This document shows positions 25,946-33,984 of a stretch of DNA of 64,000 nucleotides, one piece after another. Where the stretch lies: NCBI GenBank assembly GCA_043392685.1, contig JBHZGM010000003.1; one strand, given 5' to 3'. Under the pieces are notes generated by a model. It was not told where the DNA came from and did not search any database. It saw nothing but the letters and a program-made list of their open reading frames with translations. Made by a program: the position numbers and the translations under genes. The stretch comes from Metapseudomonas sp043392685. Its GTDB lineage: Bacteria > Pseudomonadota > Gammaproteobacteria > Pseudomonadales > Pseudomonadaceae. How positions within the stretch are numbered: position 1 is the stretch's first letter; each line of letters starts with the position of its first letter.

Positions 25946-26227
25946 GCAGTGGTTCTCCAGTTACGACATGCGGCGCCATCATTGATCAGGGCTGGCGCTG
26001 AGGAAACAGGCCAGTCCGGCGATTCTGCAGGCGGACGTTGCCGATTCTACGCGCATGGGAAAGCCCCGGGTCTACAGCGGCGACTGGATAGAGCCCGGGG
26101 CCTGGGGCCGGCATACGCCAGCCTTGAACAAACTGACCGACGGATTGCAGCGGGGTTCCGCAGGGCGGCGCTACAGGCTCTGCTTCACTAGGCTGGGTGG
26201 TGTAAGCAAAGCTGAAGCGGAGGCGAA

Positions 26228-27139
26228 ATGGGCAAGCTGCCGGTGCTGGTCAAATGCTGTTCGCTGTTCCTGGCGCCGATGCTGGCCCTGGCCCAGGAGG
26301 TGACCTTCGACGATATCCAGCAAATCCTCCAATCCCGTTGCGTGATGTGCCATTCCGGCGAAGCCGCGCCGCTCGGCCTGCGGCTGTCCAGCCTCGATGA
26401 ATTGCTCGCGGGCAGCCGCCGGCCGGTGGTGAAAGCCGGCGATCCCGCCGCCAGCGAGCTGATCCGGCGCCTCAAAGGCCAGAGCCAGCCGCGCATGCCG
26501 ATGACGGGTCCGCCCTTTCTCAGCGATGCCGAGATTGCCCTGTTCGAGAGCTGGATCGCCGGCGGCCTGCAAGCCGGCAGCCGTCCCTCTAACGCCACCG
26601 TCGCAGCGGCACCGCTGCAACGCCCGCCCGCTGGCCAGCCTGTTACCTACAGCCATGTGGCGCCGATATTCGCCAGCCGCTGCGTCAAGTGCCATTCAGC
26701 CTACGGCCTGATGGGTTCCGCCCCCGAGGGCCTGTTGCTGAATTCCTACGGGGCCATTCTCGATCGCCATGAGCGCGTGCGCGTGGTGCCCGGTTCCGCC
26801 GACGCCAGTGAACTGGTGCGGCGCATACGTGGCCAGTCGCAGCCGCAGATGCCCTACGACGGCCCGCCCTTTCTCAGCGATGAGGAAATCCGCCTGATCG
26901 CCGACTGGATCGACCAGGGCGCGCGCGACGCCGAAGGCCGGCCGGCGCCCAGCCCCGTGGGTTCGCGGGTGCGGCTGCAAGGCGTGCTGGGAGAGGGCTG
27001 GACCCTGGACTCGGTGCCACTGGCGATAGGCCCCGGCACCCGCATCGACAAGTTGCCGGGTGTCGGGGACTACGTCGAAGTGCGCGGGCGCTGGGGCGCG
27101 GATGGCCGGATAGTGGTGGAACGCATCCGTCGGCGCTGA
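26228..27139 (+). CDS. Duplicated c-type cytochrome domain protein (two CxxCH haem sites)
   Basis: A 303-residue exported protein. After a signal peptide (cut near ALAQ-E, residue 23) come two homologous modules of about 110 residues. Each has one haem site (CVMCH at 38-42, CVKCH at 152-156) and the same following text: SELIRRLKGQSQPRMP in the first, SELVRRIRGQSQPQMP in the second, then GPPFLSD in both. This resembles the planctomycete-type cytochrome c domain. The last 60 residues form a beta-rich DUF5666-like domain. It should be a periplasmic dihaem electron carrier. Nothing nearby names its partner. Confidence 0.83.
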   Translation: MGKLPVLVKCCSLFLAPMLALAQEVTFDDIQQILQSRCVMCHSGEAAPLGLRLSSLDELLAGSRRPVVKAGDPAASELIRRLKGQSQPRMPMTGPPFLSDAEIALFESWIAGGLQAGSRPSNATVAAAPLQRPPAGQPVTYSHVAPIFASRCVKCHSAYGLMGSAPEGLLLNSYGAILDRHERVRVVPGSADASELVRRIRGQSQPQMPYDGPPFLSDEEIRLIADWIDQGARDAEGRPAPSPVGSRVRLQGVLGEGWTLDSVPLAIGPGTRIDKLPGVGDYVEVRGRWGADGRIVVERIRRR

Positions 27140-27145
27140 TCACTG

Positions 27146-27165
27146 GCCGGGGAAATCTCCCCGGC
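27146..27165. terminator. Hairpin between convergent genes
   Basis: Perfect 8-bp stem GCCGGGGA / TCCCCGGC with a 4-base loop, 6 bases after the cytochrome stop and before the end of the EamA gene. Probably shared by both. Confidence 0.6.
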
Positions 27166-27194
27166 GTTGCCTTGACGAAGCGGACAGGGCCCGG

Positions 27195-28130
27195 TCAGGC
27201 CTCGGACGTGGCGAGTGTCTTGCGTTGCTTGCGACCGCGCAGCAGCTCGGCACCGCTGACCAGCACGATGCCGCCCAGTACCAGGGTCGCGCCGATGGCG
27301 AAGGAAGTGTCGATGGTTTCACCCAGTATCAGGACGCCGAAGGCGACGCCGAACAGCGGTGTCATGAAGGACAGCACCGACAGGCGTGAAGCCAGGTAAC
27401 GGCGCAGCAGCCAGAACCAGGCCATGTAGCTCACCAGGCCGATGACCACCACCTGGAAGGCCAGGTTGATGACGGTCTTCTGGGTCAGTTGCATATCGGT
27501 CTTGCCGGTGCTGAACGCCACCGCGCCAAGCAGCAGGACGGTAACGAACAGCTGGTAGAACAGGGTCTTCACCGGGTTGGCCTCGGATAGCTTCGACCCG
27601 CGGATCACCAGGGTGGTGGCGCCCCAGGCCAGGGCAGCGCACAGGGCGTAGATGTCGCCCAGCAGCATATTGCCAGGAGCGCCGGCGGGCTGGCCGAGGA
27701 AGGCCGTGGCGACACCGCCGAAGGCCACCAGCACGCCCAGCCACTGGATCGGCGAGAGGCGTTCCTCGGGCAGCATCAGGTGCAGGCCGAGGGCCGCGAA
27801 CATGGGCGCGGTGTAGAGGAATACCGCCAGGTGCGAGGCGCTGGTGTGGTTCAGTCCTTCGCCGATGAAGAGGAACTCCAGGGCGAACAGCATGCCTGCT
27901 GTGATGCCCGGCAACAGGGTGCCATCGCTGAAGGCACCGCGGCCTTCCTTCCACAGCACCAGGGCGCCCAGAACCAGGGCGGCACCGCCGGCGCGGATGG
28001 CCAGTTGCAGGATGGAAGGCACATCGTCCAGTGCCAGCTTGATCGCCACCTGCTGGAAGCCCCAGAAGATACAGAGGACGAACATCAGTCCGCAGACGAA
28101 CCAGTCCAGGGGAAGACGGGAGGGTTTCAT
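27195..28130 (-). CDS. EamA-family drug/metabolite transporter
   Basis: A 311-residue inner-membrane protein with ten predicted membrane segments in two EamA halves. Visible are CIFWGFQQVAIKLAL near residue 20 and ALAWGATTLVIRGSKL in the second half, both family hallmarks. The ATG at 28130 is chosen; the frame to 28172 adds a short non-membrane leader. It is divergent from a LysR-type gene with 127 bases between, so that regulator probably controls it. The substrate is unknown; many such pairs export amino acids or toxic metabolites. Confidence 0.85.
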   Translation of the reverse strand: MKPSRLPLDWFVCGLMFVLCIFWGFQQVAIKLALDDVPSILQLAIRAGGAALVLGALVLWKEGRGAFSDGTLLPGITAGMLFALEFLFIGEGLNHTSASHLAVFLYTAPMFAALGLHLMLPEERLSPIQWLGVLVAFGGVATAFLGQPAGAPGNMLLGDIYALCAALAWGATTLVIRGSKLSEANPVKTLFYQLFVTVLLLGAVAFSTGKTDMQLTQKTVINLAFQVVVIGLVSYMAWFWLLRRYLASRLSVLSFMTPLFGVAFGVLILGETIDTSFAIGATLVLGGIVLVSGAELLRGRKQRKTLATSEA

Positions 28131-28257
28131 CGTTTGACTCGCAAGGCAGAAGGGCGCGGCAGACGCCGCCAATGGGTGGCAGGATCGTTCCCGGACGGCT
28201 TGCTTTCAAACGATGATTTGTCATTATGCTTTGACTTGAACTCAAAGCTATTCCGCT

Positions 28258-29196
28258 ATGCGCCTTCCTTCACTCATCGCCCTGCGTACCTTCGAGGTCG
28301 CCGCCCGCAGCCGCAATTTCACCGAAGCCGCCCAAGAGCTTTCGGTGACGCCGGGGGCGGTGAGCCGACAGATCCGCCTGCTGGAAGGCGATCTGGGCGT
28401 GAATCTGTTCGACCGCACGCGCAATACCGTTACCCTGAACGACAACGGCCGTCGCCTGGCCGCCACCGTCGCCCAGGCCTTCGAGCTGCTGGCGCGGGGC
28501 GCCGACGAGTTGCGCGGGCAGGACGAACAGCCGATCCACATCACCTGTGCCCCTTCCATCGCCAGCCACTGGCTGATGCGCCGGCTCAACCAGTTCTCCG
28601 CCTGCAACCCGGACATCACCCTCAGCCTGGAAGCCACCGAGCAACTGGTGGACCTGGAGCGCGGCGAAGCGACCCTGGCCATCCGCTTCACCACCGCCGA
28701 CACGCTCCTGCCGGCCAGCGAACAGTTGTTCGTCGAAGAGTTCTTTCCGGTCTGCAGCCCCGCCTACCTGGAACAGTACGGTGCAGTGCGCGAGCCACGG
28801 GACCTGCTCGGCGCCCGACTGATCCACACCCACTGGAAGAACACCGGCAACCTGCATCTGCCGAACTGGGAAGACTGGTTCGCCACCTATGTGGGTGAGC
28901 CGGGGCCGGTAAAGGGGGGCATGCGCTTCGGCCTGATCGGCCACGCGATCCAGGGGGCGGTGAGCGGTCAGGGATTCGCCCTGGGGTCAACGGCCCTTGC
29001 CTTCGACGACATCGCCAATGGCCGGCTGGTGCTGCCTTTCGGCGAGGCTTGCCGCCTGCCGACGCCCTGGGCCTACCGGCTGGCCTGGAGCCGCAGGTCG
29101 CCCCCGACGGAGAAGGTACGCCGGCTGATCGATTGGCTGCTGGCAGAAGCCCGCGCCATCACGATACCGGCTCAGGGAGCGGTGAGCGCGGGTTGA
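28258..29196 (+). CDS. LysR-type regulator of the GcvA group
   Basis: A 312-residue transcription factor. The N-terminal winged helix-turn-helix covers residues 4-62 (RTFEVAARSRNFTEAAQELS, then VTPGAVSRQIRLLE). A periplasmic-binding-fold effector domain follows, with GVNLFDRTRNTVTLND linking the two and HWKNTGNLHLPNWEDWF in the effector domain. The opening LPSLIALRTFEVAARS is typical of GcvA-like members. It is divergent from the EamA transporter, which it likely controls. Effector unknown. Confidence 0.87.
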   Translation: MRLPSLIALRTFEVAARSRNFTEAAQELSVTPGAVSRQIRLLEGDLGVNLFDRTRNTVTLNDNGRRLAATVAQAFELLARGADELRGQDEQPIHITCAPSIASHWLMRRLNQFSACNPDITLSLEATEQLVDLERGEATLAIRFTTADTLLPASEQLFVEEFFPVCSPAYLEQYGAVREPRDLLGARLIHTHWKNTGNLHLPNWEDWFATYVGEPGPVKGGMRFGLIGHAIQGAVSGQGFALGSTALAFDDIANGRLVLPFGEACRLPTPWAYRLAWSRRSPPTEKVRRLIDWLLAEARAITIPAQGAVSAG

Positions 29197-29197
29197 A

Positions 29198-29230
29198 GCG
29201 GCGGATGACGCCAGGCGTTGCATCCGCCGC
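29198..29230. terminator. Hairpin after the LysR gene
   Basis: Perfect 10-bp inverted repeat GCGGCGGATG / CATCCGCCGC with a 13-base loop, immediately after the LysR stop and before the end of the convergent membrane-protein gene. Confidence 0.55.
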
Positions 29231-29242
29231 CGCAGGCGTGGA

Positions 29243-29797
29243 TCACATCATCTTGCGCCACTGATGCAGGCGGTGCTGCAGGCCTTCGGCCCAGTCCGGA
29301 GTGGCCTGGCCGGTGCCGGCGGTCCTGAGCATCGGGTGGTGGCTGACGACGCTGGCGAGAATGGCTTCCTGGGCGGGTTTCACATCGACGAAGAACACAT
29401 GCTTGCCTTCTTCCAGGGTGCGCTGGAAGCGTTTCACCACGGCGTTGGGGGTCTGGATTCCGAACAGGCTGCCTTCCCAGACGCTGAAGCCGAACAGGGC
29501 GATGGCGAGGAAGATGAAGGGTATCCAGCCGGCGGCCGTGCCGGTCCAGCCACTGAACCAGGCCACCAGCATCACCAGTGCCGCCAGGGCGATGCCAATG
29601 CCGACGCCGATCAGGCCGGAGTGGACCATGTCGCGCTTCATCACCGAGGACACGTCGTGGAGGTGGTAATGCTCGACGTCGGCATCGCGTTCGCTGAGCA
29701 CATGGATCTGCTCATGATCGATGCCCCGGGCTTCGAGCTCGTCTTCGACCCTTTCCAGGTCTTTGAGGTTGTCGCTGATGTAGTAGTGCCGCTGCAT
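29243..29797 (-). CDS. Conserved Pseudomonas membrane protein with cytosolic N-terminal domain
   Basis: A 184-residue protein. It starts MQRHYYISDNLKDLERVEDE with a GGGAGGT ribosome site, which decides the start against the open frame to 29917. Residues 1-60 look like a small alpha/beta (ferredoxin-like) domain; residues 68-90 and 96-118 are membrane helices (LIGVGIGIALAALVMLVAWF and WIPFIFLAIALFGFSVWEG). The C-terminal part carries HVFFVDVKPAQEAIL. Homologues are sometimes labelled NAD/FAD-utilizing enzyme, a label the sequence does not support. Function unknown. Confidence 0.75.
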   Translation of the reverse strand: MQRHYYISDNLKDLERVEDELEARGIDHEQIHVLSERDADVEHYHLHDVSSVMKRDMVHSGLIGVGIGIALAALVMLVAWFSGWTGTAAGWIPFIFLAIALFGFSVWEGSLFGIQTPNAVVKRFQRTLEEGKHVFFVDVKPAQEAILASVVSHHPMLRTAGTGQATPDWAEGLQHRLHQWRKMM

Positions 29798-29986
29798 GGG
29801 ACACCTCCCATCTGGCTGGCGCCGGGTCCCCACCGGCCGATACCCCCGGTTCCGGCCGCTGGCGGCCTGAGTGGAAGTGTAGCGTGACGGGGCTCGTGGC
29901 AAGCGGCATCCGCCCATCGGCAGGGCGGCGTGTTGGCGCCGGGGGTCAGGCCGGATGCCTGACCGCCCGTGGGCGCCAGGAAGGTC

Positions 29987-30166
29987 TTACTTGTTGCCGA
30001 TGCGGATGTGGCGGCTCGGAGCGACCTGGGCGCTGACGCCCTTGGCGATTTCCTGGATCTGGCCGCCCTTGTTCAGGAAGGCGGCAATCTGGGCTTCCAG
30101 GGCTTCGCTGCTGGTGGTGGCTGCCGGCGCCTTGGGGGTGCTGCTGTGGGAAGTCTTGATGCGCAT
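29987..30166 (-). CDS. 59-residue SutA-like small protein
   Basis: A small gene read directly from the sequence: MRIKTSHSSTPKAPAATTSS, then EALEAQIAAFLNKGGQIQEI, ending SRHIRIGNK. The segment FLNKGGQIQEIAKGV resembles the conserved part of the Pseudomonas RNA-polymerase-associated regulator SutA (FLSRGGKVQEI, from memory). It lacks the long acidic N-terminal tail of SutA and carries a basic Ser/Thr/Ala-rich one instead. It lies downstream of the cold-shock gene on the same strand, beyond that gene's terminator, so it should have its own promoter around 30170-30210. A role in stress transcription is inference from similarity and position. Confidence 0.7.
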   Translation of the reverse strand: MRIKTSHSSTPKAPAATTSSEALEAQIAAFLNKGGQIQEIAKGVSAQVAPSRHIRIGNK

Positions 30167-30214
30167 ATCACGTTCTCGGTACGGAGTGGCCCGGTGGGGC
30201 CATTTGAAACCACT

Positions 30215-30250
30215 GAAAAAAAAACCGGCCCGAAGGCCGGTTCTTTTTCG
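30215..30250 (-). terminator. Rho-independent terminator of the cold-shock gene
   Basis: GC stem ACCGGCC / GGCCGGT (30224-30230 and 30235-30241) with a four-base loop. On the minus strand it is followed by an unbroken T run from the A tract at 30215-30224; on the plus strand TTCTTTTT follows as well. This is a textbook terminator for the minus-strand gene. Confidence 0.9.
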
Positions 30251-30258
30251 GCTTGTAC

Positions 30259-30468
30259 TTACAGTACTTGCACTTCGTCGGCCTGCATGCCTTTCTGGCC
30301 CTGCACGGCGATGAAGGAAACCTTCTGGCCTTCCTTCAGGCTCTTGAAGCCGGCGCTTTGGATGGAACGGTAGTGGACGAACAGGTCCGGGCCGTTATCG
30401 GTGGTAATGAAGCCGTAGCCCTTTTCATCGTTGAACCACTTGACGGTGCCGGTTTGGCGCTCGGACAT
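30259..30468 (-). CDS. CspA-family cold-shock protein
   Basis: A 69-residue single OB-fold protein binding single-stranded RNA/DNA. RNP1 is KGYGFIT and RNP2 is LFVHYRSI; the latter has Tyr where most CspA proteins have FVHFSAI. It starts MSERQTGTVKWFNDEKGYGF with TAGGAGA 8 bases upstream. The open frame continues to 30612 only because the leader lacks stops. The 5' region of over 100 bases before the ATG fits the long structured leaders of cold-shock mRNAs. It ends with a strong terminator. Confidence 0.92.
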   Translation of the reverse strand: MSERQTGTVKWFNDEKGYGFITTDNGPDLFVHYRSIQSAGFKSLKEGQKVSFIAVQGQKGMQADEVQVL

Positions 30469-30907
30469 TTGAATGTCTCCTAGAAACTGAATTATTGCTG
30501 GGCTGGATCGTTCCAGCCTGTCACTGAGTGCAGAAAGTCGGCAACCGATGAAGAGGGGACCGCTAAAGTACAGACCGTTTCCCGGTGACACATGCATCAC
30601 AGCGCTCGACACAATACCTGTGCTTTCGAGGAATGCCTAACCTTTTATTCGCCGGCCGTCAGTTGACTCCGCCAAAGCGCCGGTGCAGGCCCCGTGCGAC
30701 CACTGGCCTTTCCGCTCCTGCAGCTGGTCGGACAGGGTGAAACTTGACAGCTCGCCGACCCGTACGAAGGTTTCAGTAGCTCCAGCCTGTTCATCCGTGC
30801 GGCGCCTCCCTCCGGATTGTTCGATCGAGCCGATCAGCGCTCCCCGGATCAGCCATTCATGAACCGGACAGCTCTGCACCCCCACCCACTGCACCAGGAG
30901 CACAGCA

Positions 30908-31666
30908 ATGACCCGCAATATCGCACTCATCACCGGCGCCAGCCGTGGCCTTGGCAAAAGCATGGCGCAGCACCTGGCGGCCCAGGGCATCGACATCATC
31001 GGCACCTACCACAGCAAGCTGGAGGATGCCGAGTCCCTCAGCCGCGAAATCATGGACCTCGGCGGCCACGCCGCCATGCTGCAGCTGGATGTGAGCAAGA
31101 GCGCCACCTTCGACGACTTCGCCGCCAGCCTGGCGCGCCTGCTGAAGAACGAGTTCGGCCGCGACAACTTCGACTTCCTGGTGAACAACGCCGGCATCGG
31201 CATCCACGCGAGCTTCGCCGAAACCAGCGAAGAGCAGTTCGACCAGTTGGTGAACGTCCAGCTCAAGGGGCCGTTCTTCCTCACCCAGAAACTGCTGCCG
31301 CTGATCACCGATGGCGGCCGCATCCTCAACATCTCCACGGGCCTGACCCGCTTCGCCCTGCCGGGCTATGCCGCCTACGCGGCGATGAAGGGCGGCATCG
31401 AAGTGCTGACCCGCTACCAGGCCAGGGAACTGGGCGCGCGGGGAATTTCGGTGAACGTGCTGGCACCCGGCGCCATCGAGACCGATTTCGGCGGTGGCGT
31501 GGTGCGTGACAATGCCGAGGTCAATGCCTTCATCGCCAGCAACACCGCGCTGGGACGCGTCGGTCTGCCGGAAGACATCGGCGCCGCCGTGGCCATGCTG
31601 CTCTCCGATGGCGGCCGCTGGATCAACGGCCAGCGCGTGGAAGCCTCGGGCGGAATGTTCCTCTGA
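30908..31666 (+). CDS. SDR-family oxidoreductase
   Basis: A 252-residue short-chain dehydrogenase. The cofactor motif TGASRGLG lies at residues 9-16, VNNAGIG at 91-97, and the catalytic set is Ser142, Tyr156 and Lys160 (YAAMK). The C-terminal VEASGGMFL is typical. A CCAGGAGCACAGC ribosome site precedes the ATG. It should reduce a carbonyl with NAD(P)H; the substrate is not predictable. It is monocistronic. The 240 bases before it hold no gene that I can support. Confidence 0.88.
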   Translation: MTRNIALITGASRGLGKSMAQHLAAQGIDIIGTYHSKLEDAESLSREIMDLGGHAAMLQLDVSKSATFDDFAASLARLLKNEFGRDNFDFLVNNAGIGIHASFAETSEEQFDQLVNVQLKGPFFLTQKLLPLITDGGRILNISTGLTRFALPGYAAYAAMKGGIEVLTRYQARELGARGISVNVLAPGAIETDFGGGVVRDNAEVNAFIASNTALGRVGLPEDIGAAVAMLLSDGGRWINGQRVEASGGMFL

Positions 31667-31895
31667 CGCCGGCAAGCGCGGAGGCAGCCCTTATTCCGCT
31701 GGTGACACGGCTTAGAACCAGACAGGCTGTAGCTGGCGATGACCTGCCTTGCCCGGGCTTGGCGAGTGGCCATACTCCTTGCCTGATCCCCCCATTGTTC
31801 CGAAGGCACAGGTCCCCAAGTACCGGGGCCTCGTGCCGCTTTCCAGCAAGAGAGGTATGCCCGCAATCGCATTTCAGCAAAGGAGGACGATTGCC

Positions 31896-32783
31896 ATGCG
31901 CTCGATCAAGAAGATCCTGGTCGCCATTCCCGCCGAACCCGGCTCCCCGGCCCTTGAACGGGGTCTGCAGCTCGCCCAGAAGCTCGGTGCCCATCTCCAC
32001 CTGCTGCTCTGCGACCCGAGCGATGACTCCTCGGGGCTGCTCGACCAGTACCTGCTCGGCTTGCTGCGGGCGGGCGTGCATGCCCATGGCGAAGTGGCGC
32101 GGGTGCCTTTCGCGCGGGCCAGCAGTCAGGTCCTGGACGTCTGCCGGTCCCAGAAATGCGGCCTGGTGATCAAGCAGCACCGTCCGTCCGGACGGTTGAG
32201 CCAGCTGCTGATGACCCCCGACGACTGGCACCTGCTGCGGAAGGTGCCGACGCCGCTGTTCCTGATCCGCAGCAGCCAGGCCTGGGAAGGCGGCACCTTC
32301 CTCGCCGGCATGGACGTCGAGCATCGGGACGAAGCGCACGTGGCGCTGCAAGGCAATGTGATCGGGCACGCGAAGTTTCTCTGCGACCTGTTCGAGGCCG
32401 ACCTGCATGTGGTCAGCGCCTATTCGTCCGCGCGCCTGCCCCAGGCCGACCCGGAGCAGACCTACGGCCAGGTCGCCGCGCATCATTGCCTGGAGCAATG
32501 CCGCTGGTTCATGGAGGAATACGAGCTGCCCGCGTATCGCTTGCACGTCGGCGAAGGGCCGGCCAGGGAGCTGATTCCACGCATCGCCCACGAATTCGAG
32601 GCGACACTGACCGTTCTGGGCACGGTCGCCCGTCATGGCGTGGTCGGTGCACTGGTGGGCAATACCGCCGAAGCCGTGCTCGACCGCCTGGAAGGCGACC
32701 TGCTGGTGCTCAAGCCGGATTCTGCGTCGCCGGATGTCGCGTCGCTGGACGATTTGGCGCCCAGCGGCCATCGCGCAGCCTGA
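31896..32783 (+). CDS. Tandem universal stress protein (UspE-like)
   Basis: A 295-residue cytoplasmic protein with two Usp domains. The first (residues 1-130) begins SIKKILVAIPAEPGS; the second (about 140-280) has the nucleotide-binding-like TVLGTVARHGVVGALVGNTA followed by LLVLKPD, matching the G-2x-G-9x-G(S/T) region of ATP-binding Usp proteins. The ATG at 31896 has a perfect AGGAGG site, which rejects the frame to 31749. In Pseudomonas such tandem Usp proteins serve anaerobic and stationary survival. A terminator follows. Confidence 0.87.
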   Translation: MRSIKKILVAIPAEPGSPALERGLQLAQKLGAHLHLLLCDPSDDSSGLLDQYLLGLLRAGVHAHGEVARVPFARASSQVLDVCRSQKCGLVIKQHRPSGRLSQLLMTPDDWHLLRKVPTPLFLIRSSQAWEGGTFLAGMDVEHRDEAHVALQGNVIGHAKFLCDLFEADLHVVSAYSSARLPQADPEQTYGQVAAHHCLEQCRWFMEEYELPAYRLHVGEGPARELIPRIAHEFEATLTVLGTVARHGVVGALVGNTAEAVLDRLEGDLLVLKPDSASPDVASLDDLAPSGHRAA

Positions 32784-32788
32784 ACGAC

Positions 32789-32813
32789 AACGCCCTCCAT
32801 CGCGGAGGGCGTT
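32789..32813 (+). terminator. Terminator after the Usp gene
   Basis: Perfect 10-bp inverted repeat AACGCCCTCC / GGAGGGCGTT with a 5-base loop, 6 bases after the stop codon, followed by CTCGTGTT. Confidence 0.75.
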
Positions 32814-32831
32814 CTCGTGTTATCGGGTGTC

Positions 32832-32963
32832 TCAAGGATTCGGTGCATGACTGCCGAGCAGGCCCGCGCCGGATTTCTTGTTGCGCTTGGCCATGCGTTT
32901 TTCCTGGAGGGTTTTCTGGGGCTTTTTCTTCGCTTCGCGTTTTGAATCGAGACCTTTGCTCAT
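32832..32963 (-). CDS. 43-residue lysine-rich small protein
   Basis: Too short for usual ORF cut-offs; read by eye as MSKGLDSKREAKKKPQKTLQ, then EKRMAKRNKKSGAGLLGSHA and PNP. A GGAGGT site lies 6 bases before the ATG. About a third of residues are Lys or Arg, and the pattern KTLQEKRMAKR-KK is one I recall from unnamed Pseudomonas small proteins. It may bind nucleic acid. The gene converges on the Usp gene and lies 250 bases from the divergent phosphatase gene. Confidence 0.75.
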   Translation of the reverse strand: MSKGLDSKREAKKKPQKTLQEKRMAKRNKKSGAGLLGSHAPNP

Positions 32964-33212
32964 GGCGGTGACCTCCGCGAGAGGGTGAATGGATCAGCGC
33001 ATCCCTGCCTTGAAGCGCTCAACGGCCATTACCACCTCCTGGGCTGCACGAACCTGTGGTTTGTGAATTCGCTGCAATCAGCATAGCCCCGCTGCGGCTG
33101 GCCGTAGGGCCATGCAAATCCTCGACTGCGAGACACCTCATGCGCCAGGCGATGACAGCGCTGGGTGGTCGCCGCATCATGCAGGGATACCGCTGGATTG
33201 AAGCAGGAACCC

Positions 33213-33980
33213 ATGTCCGAGCTCCTGGGATACGCCGCGCAATCGATTACCGGTTGCGTGCGCGAACACAACGAAGATGCGCTGCTCTGCGCCCCGGAAC
33301 TGGGTCTCTGGGCGGTGGCCGACGGTATGGGCGGCCACCAGCGCGGCGAAGTCGCCAGTGCGGTGGCGGTGGCGACCCTGCGCGAGGGTGTGGCGGCCGG
33401 GCAGGGCCTCGACAACGCCGTGCAGGCGGCTCATGAAGCAGTGCTCGCGGCAGCGTCGGGTTCCGGCATGGGCACGACCCTGGTGGCGGTGAAGTTCGAC
33501 GGCGTGGCATTCGACCTGGCCTGGGCCGGCGATAGCCGTGCCTACCGGGTGAGCGCTGGCCGCATCGTTCGTCTCAGCCACGACCACAGCCTGGTGCAGG
33601 CACTGGTGGATGCCGGCCAGCTGAGCCCGAAGCGGGCCCGCCGCCATCCCCAGCGCAATGTGGTGACCCAGTGCCTCGGCCAGGAGCACCAGGCCCTGGA
33701 GGTCGGCCTGGCGCGAGGCCGGCTGGCCCCCGGCGAGCTGTTGCTGCTTTGCAGCGACGGCCTCAGCGGCGAACTGGAGGATCGACAGATCCAGGCCCAG
33801 TGTGCCCGCGCCGGCAGCCTCGACGAGCTGGTGACGCGCCTGCTGGAGCAGGCCTGCGATGCCGGCGGTCGGGACAATATCTCCTGTATCGTCATCAAGC
33901 TCGCGTCGCCGGAAACCTCTGCGGTGGCAAACAGGTCCAAGTCGTTCCTGAGCCGGTTGCTCCAACCCCGAAGAACCTGA
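33213..33980 (+). CDS. PP2C-family Ser/Thr protein phosphatase
   Basis: A 255-residue metal-dependent phosphatase. Motifs are EHNEDA (residues 18-23), ADGMGGH (36-42), SGMGTTLVA, WAGDSRAYR, LLCSDGLSGE and GRDNISCIV, with all metal-binding aspartates present. It resembles Stp1/PppA type enzymes. The ATG at 33213 is preceded by GCAGGAAC; an upstream ATG at 33165 would add a poorly conserved leader. The kinase gene starts 4 bases after its stop, so it is the cognate phosphatase of that kinase. Confidence 0.92.
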   Translation: MSELLGYAAQSITGCVREHNEDALLCAPELGLWAVADGMGGHQRGEVASAVAVATLREGVAAGQGLDNAVQAAHEAVLAAASGSGMGTTLVAVKFDGVAFDLAWAGDSRAYRVSAGRIVRLSHDHSLVQALVDAGQLSPKRARRHPQRNVVTQCLGQEHQALEVGLARGRLAPGELLLLCSDGLSGELEDRQIQAQCARAGSLDELVTRLLEQACDAGGRDNISCIVIKLASPETSAVANRSKSFLSRLLQPRRT

Positions 33981-33984
33981 ATCC

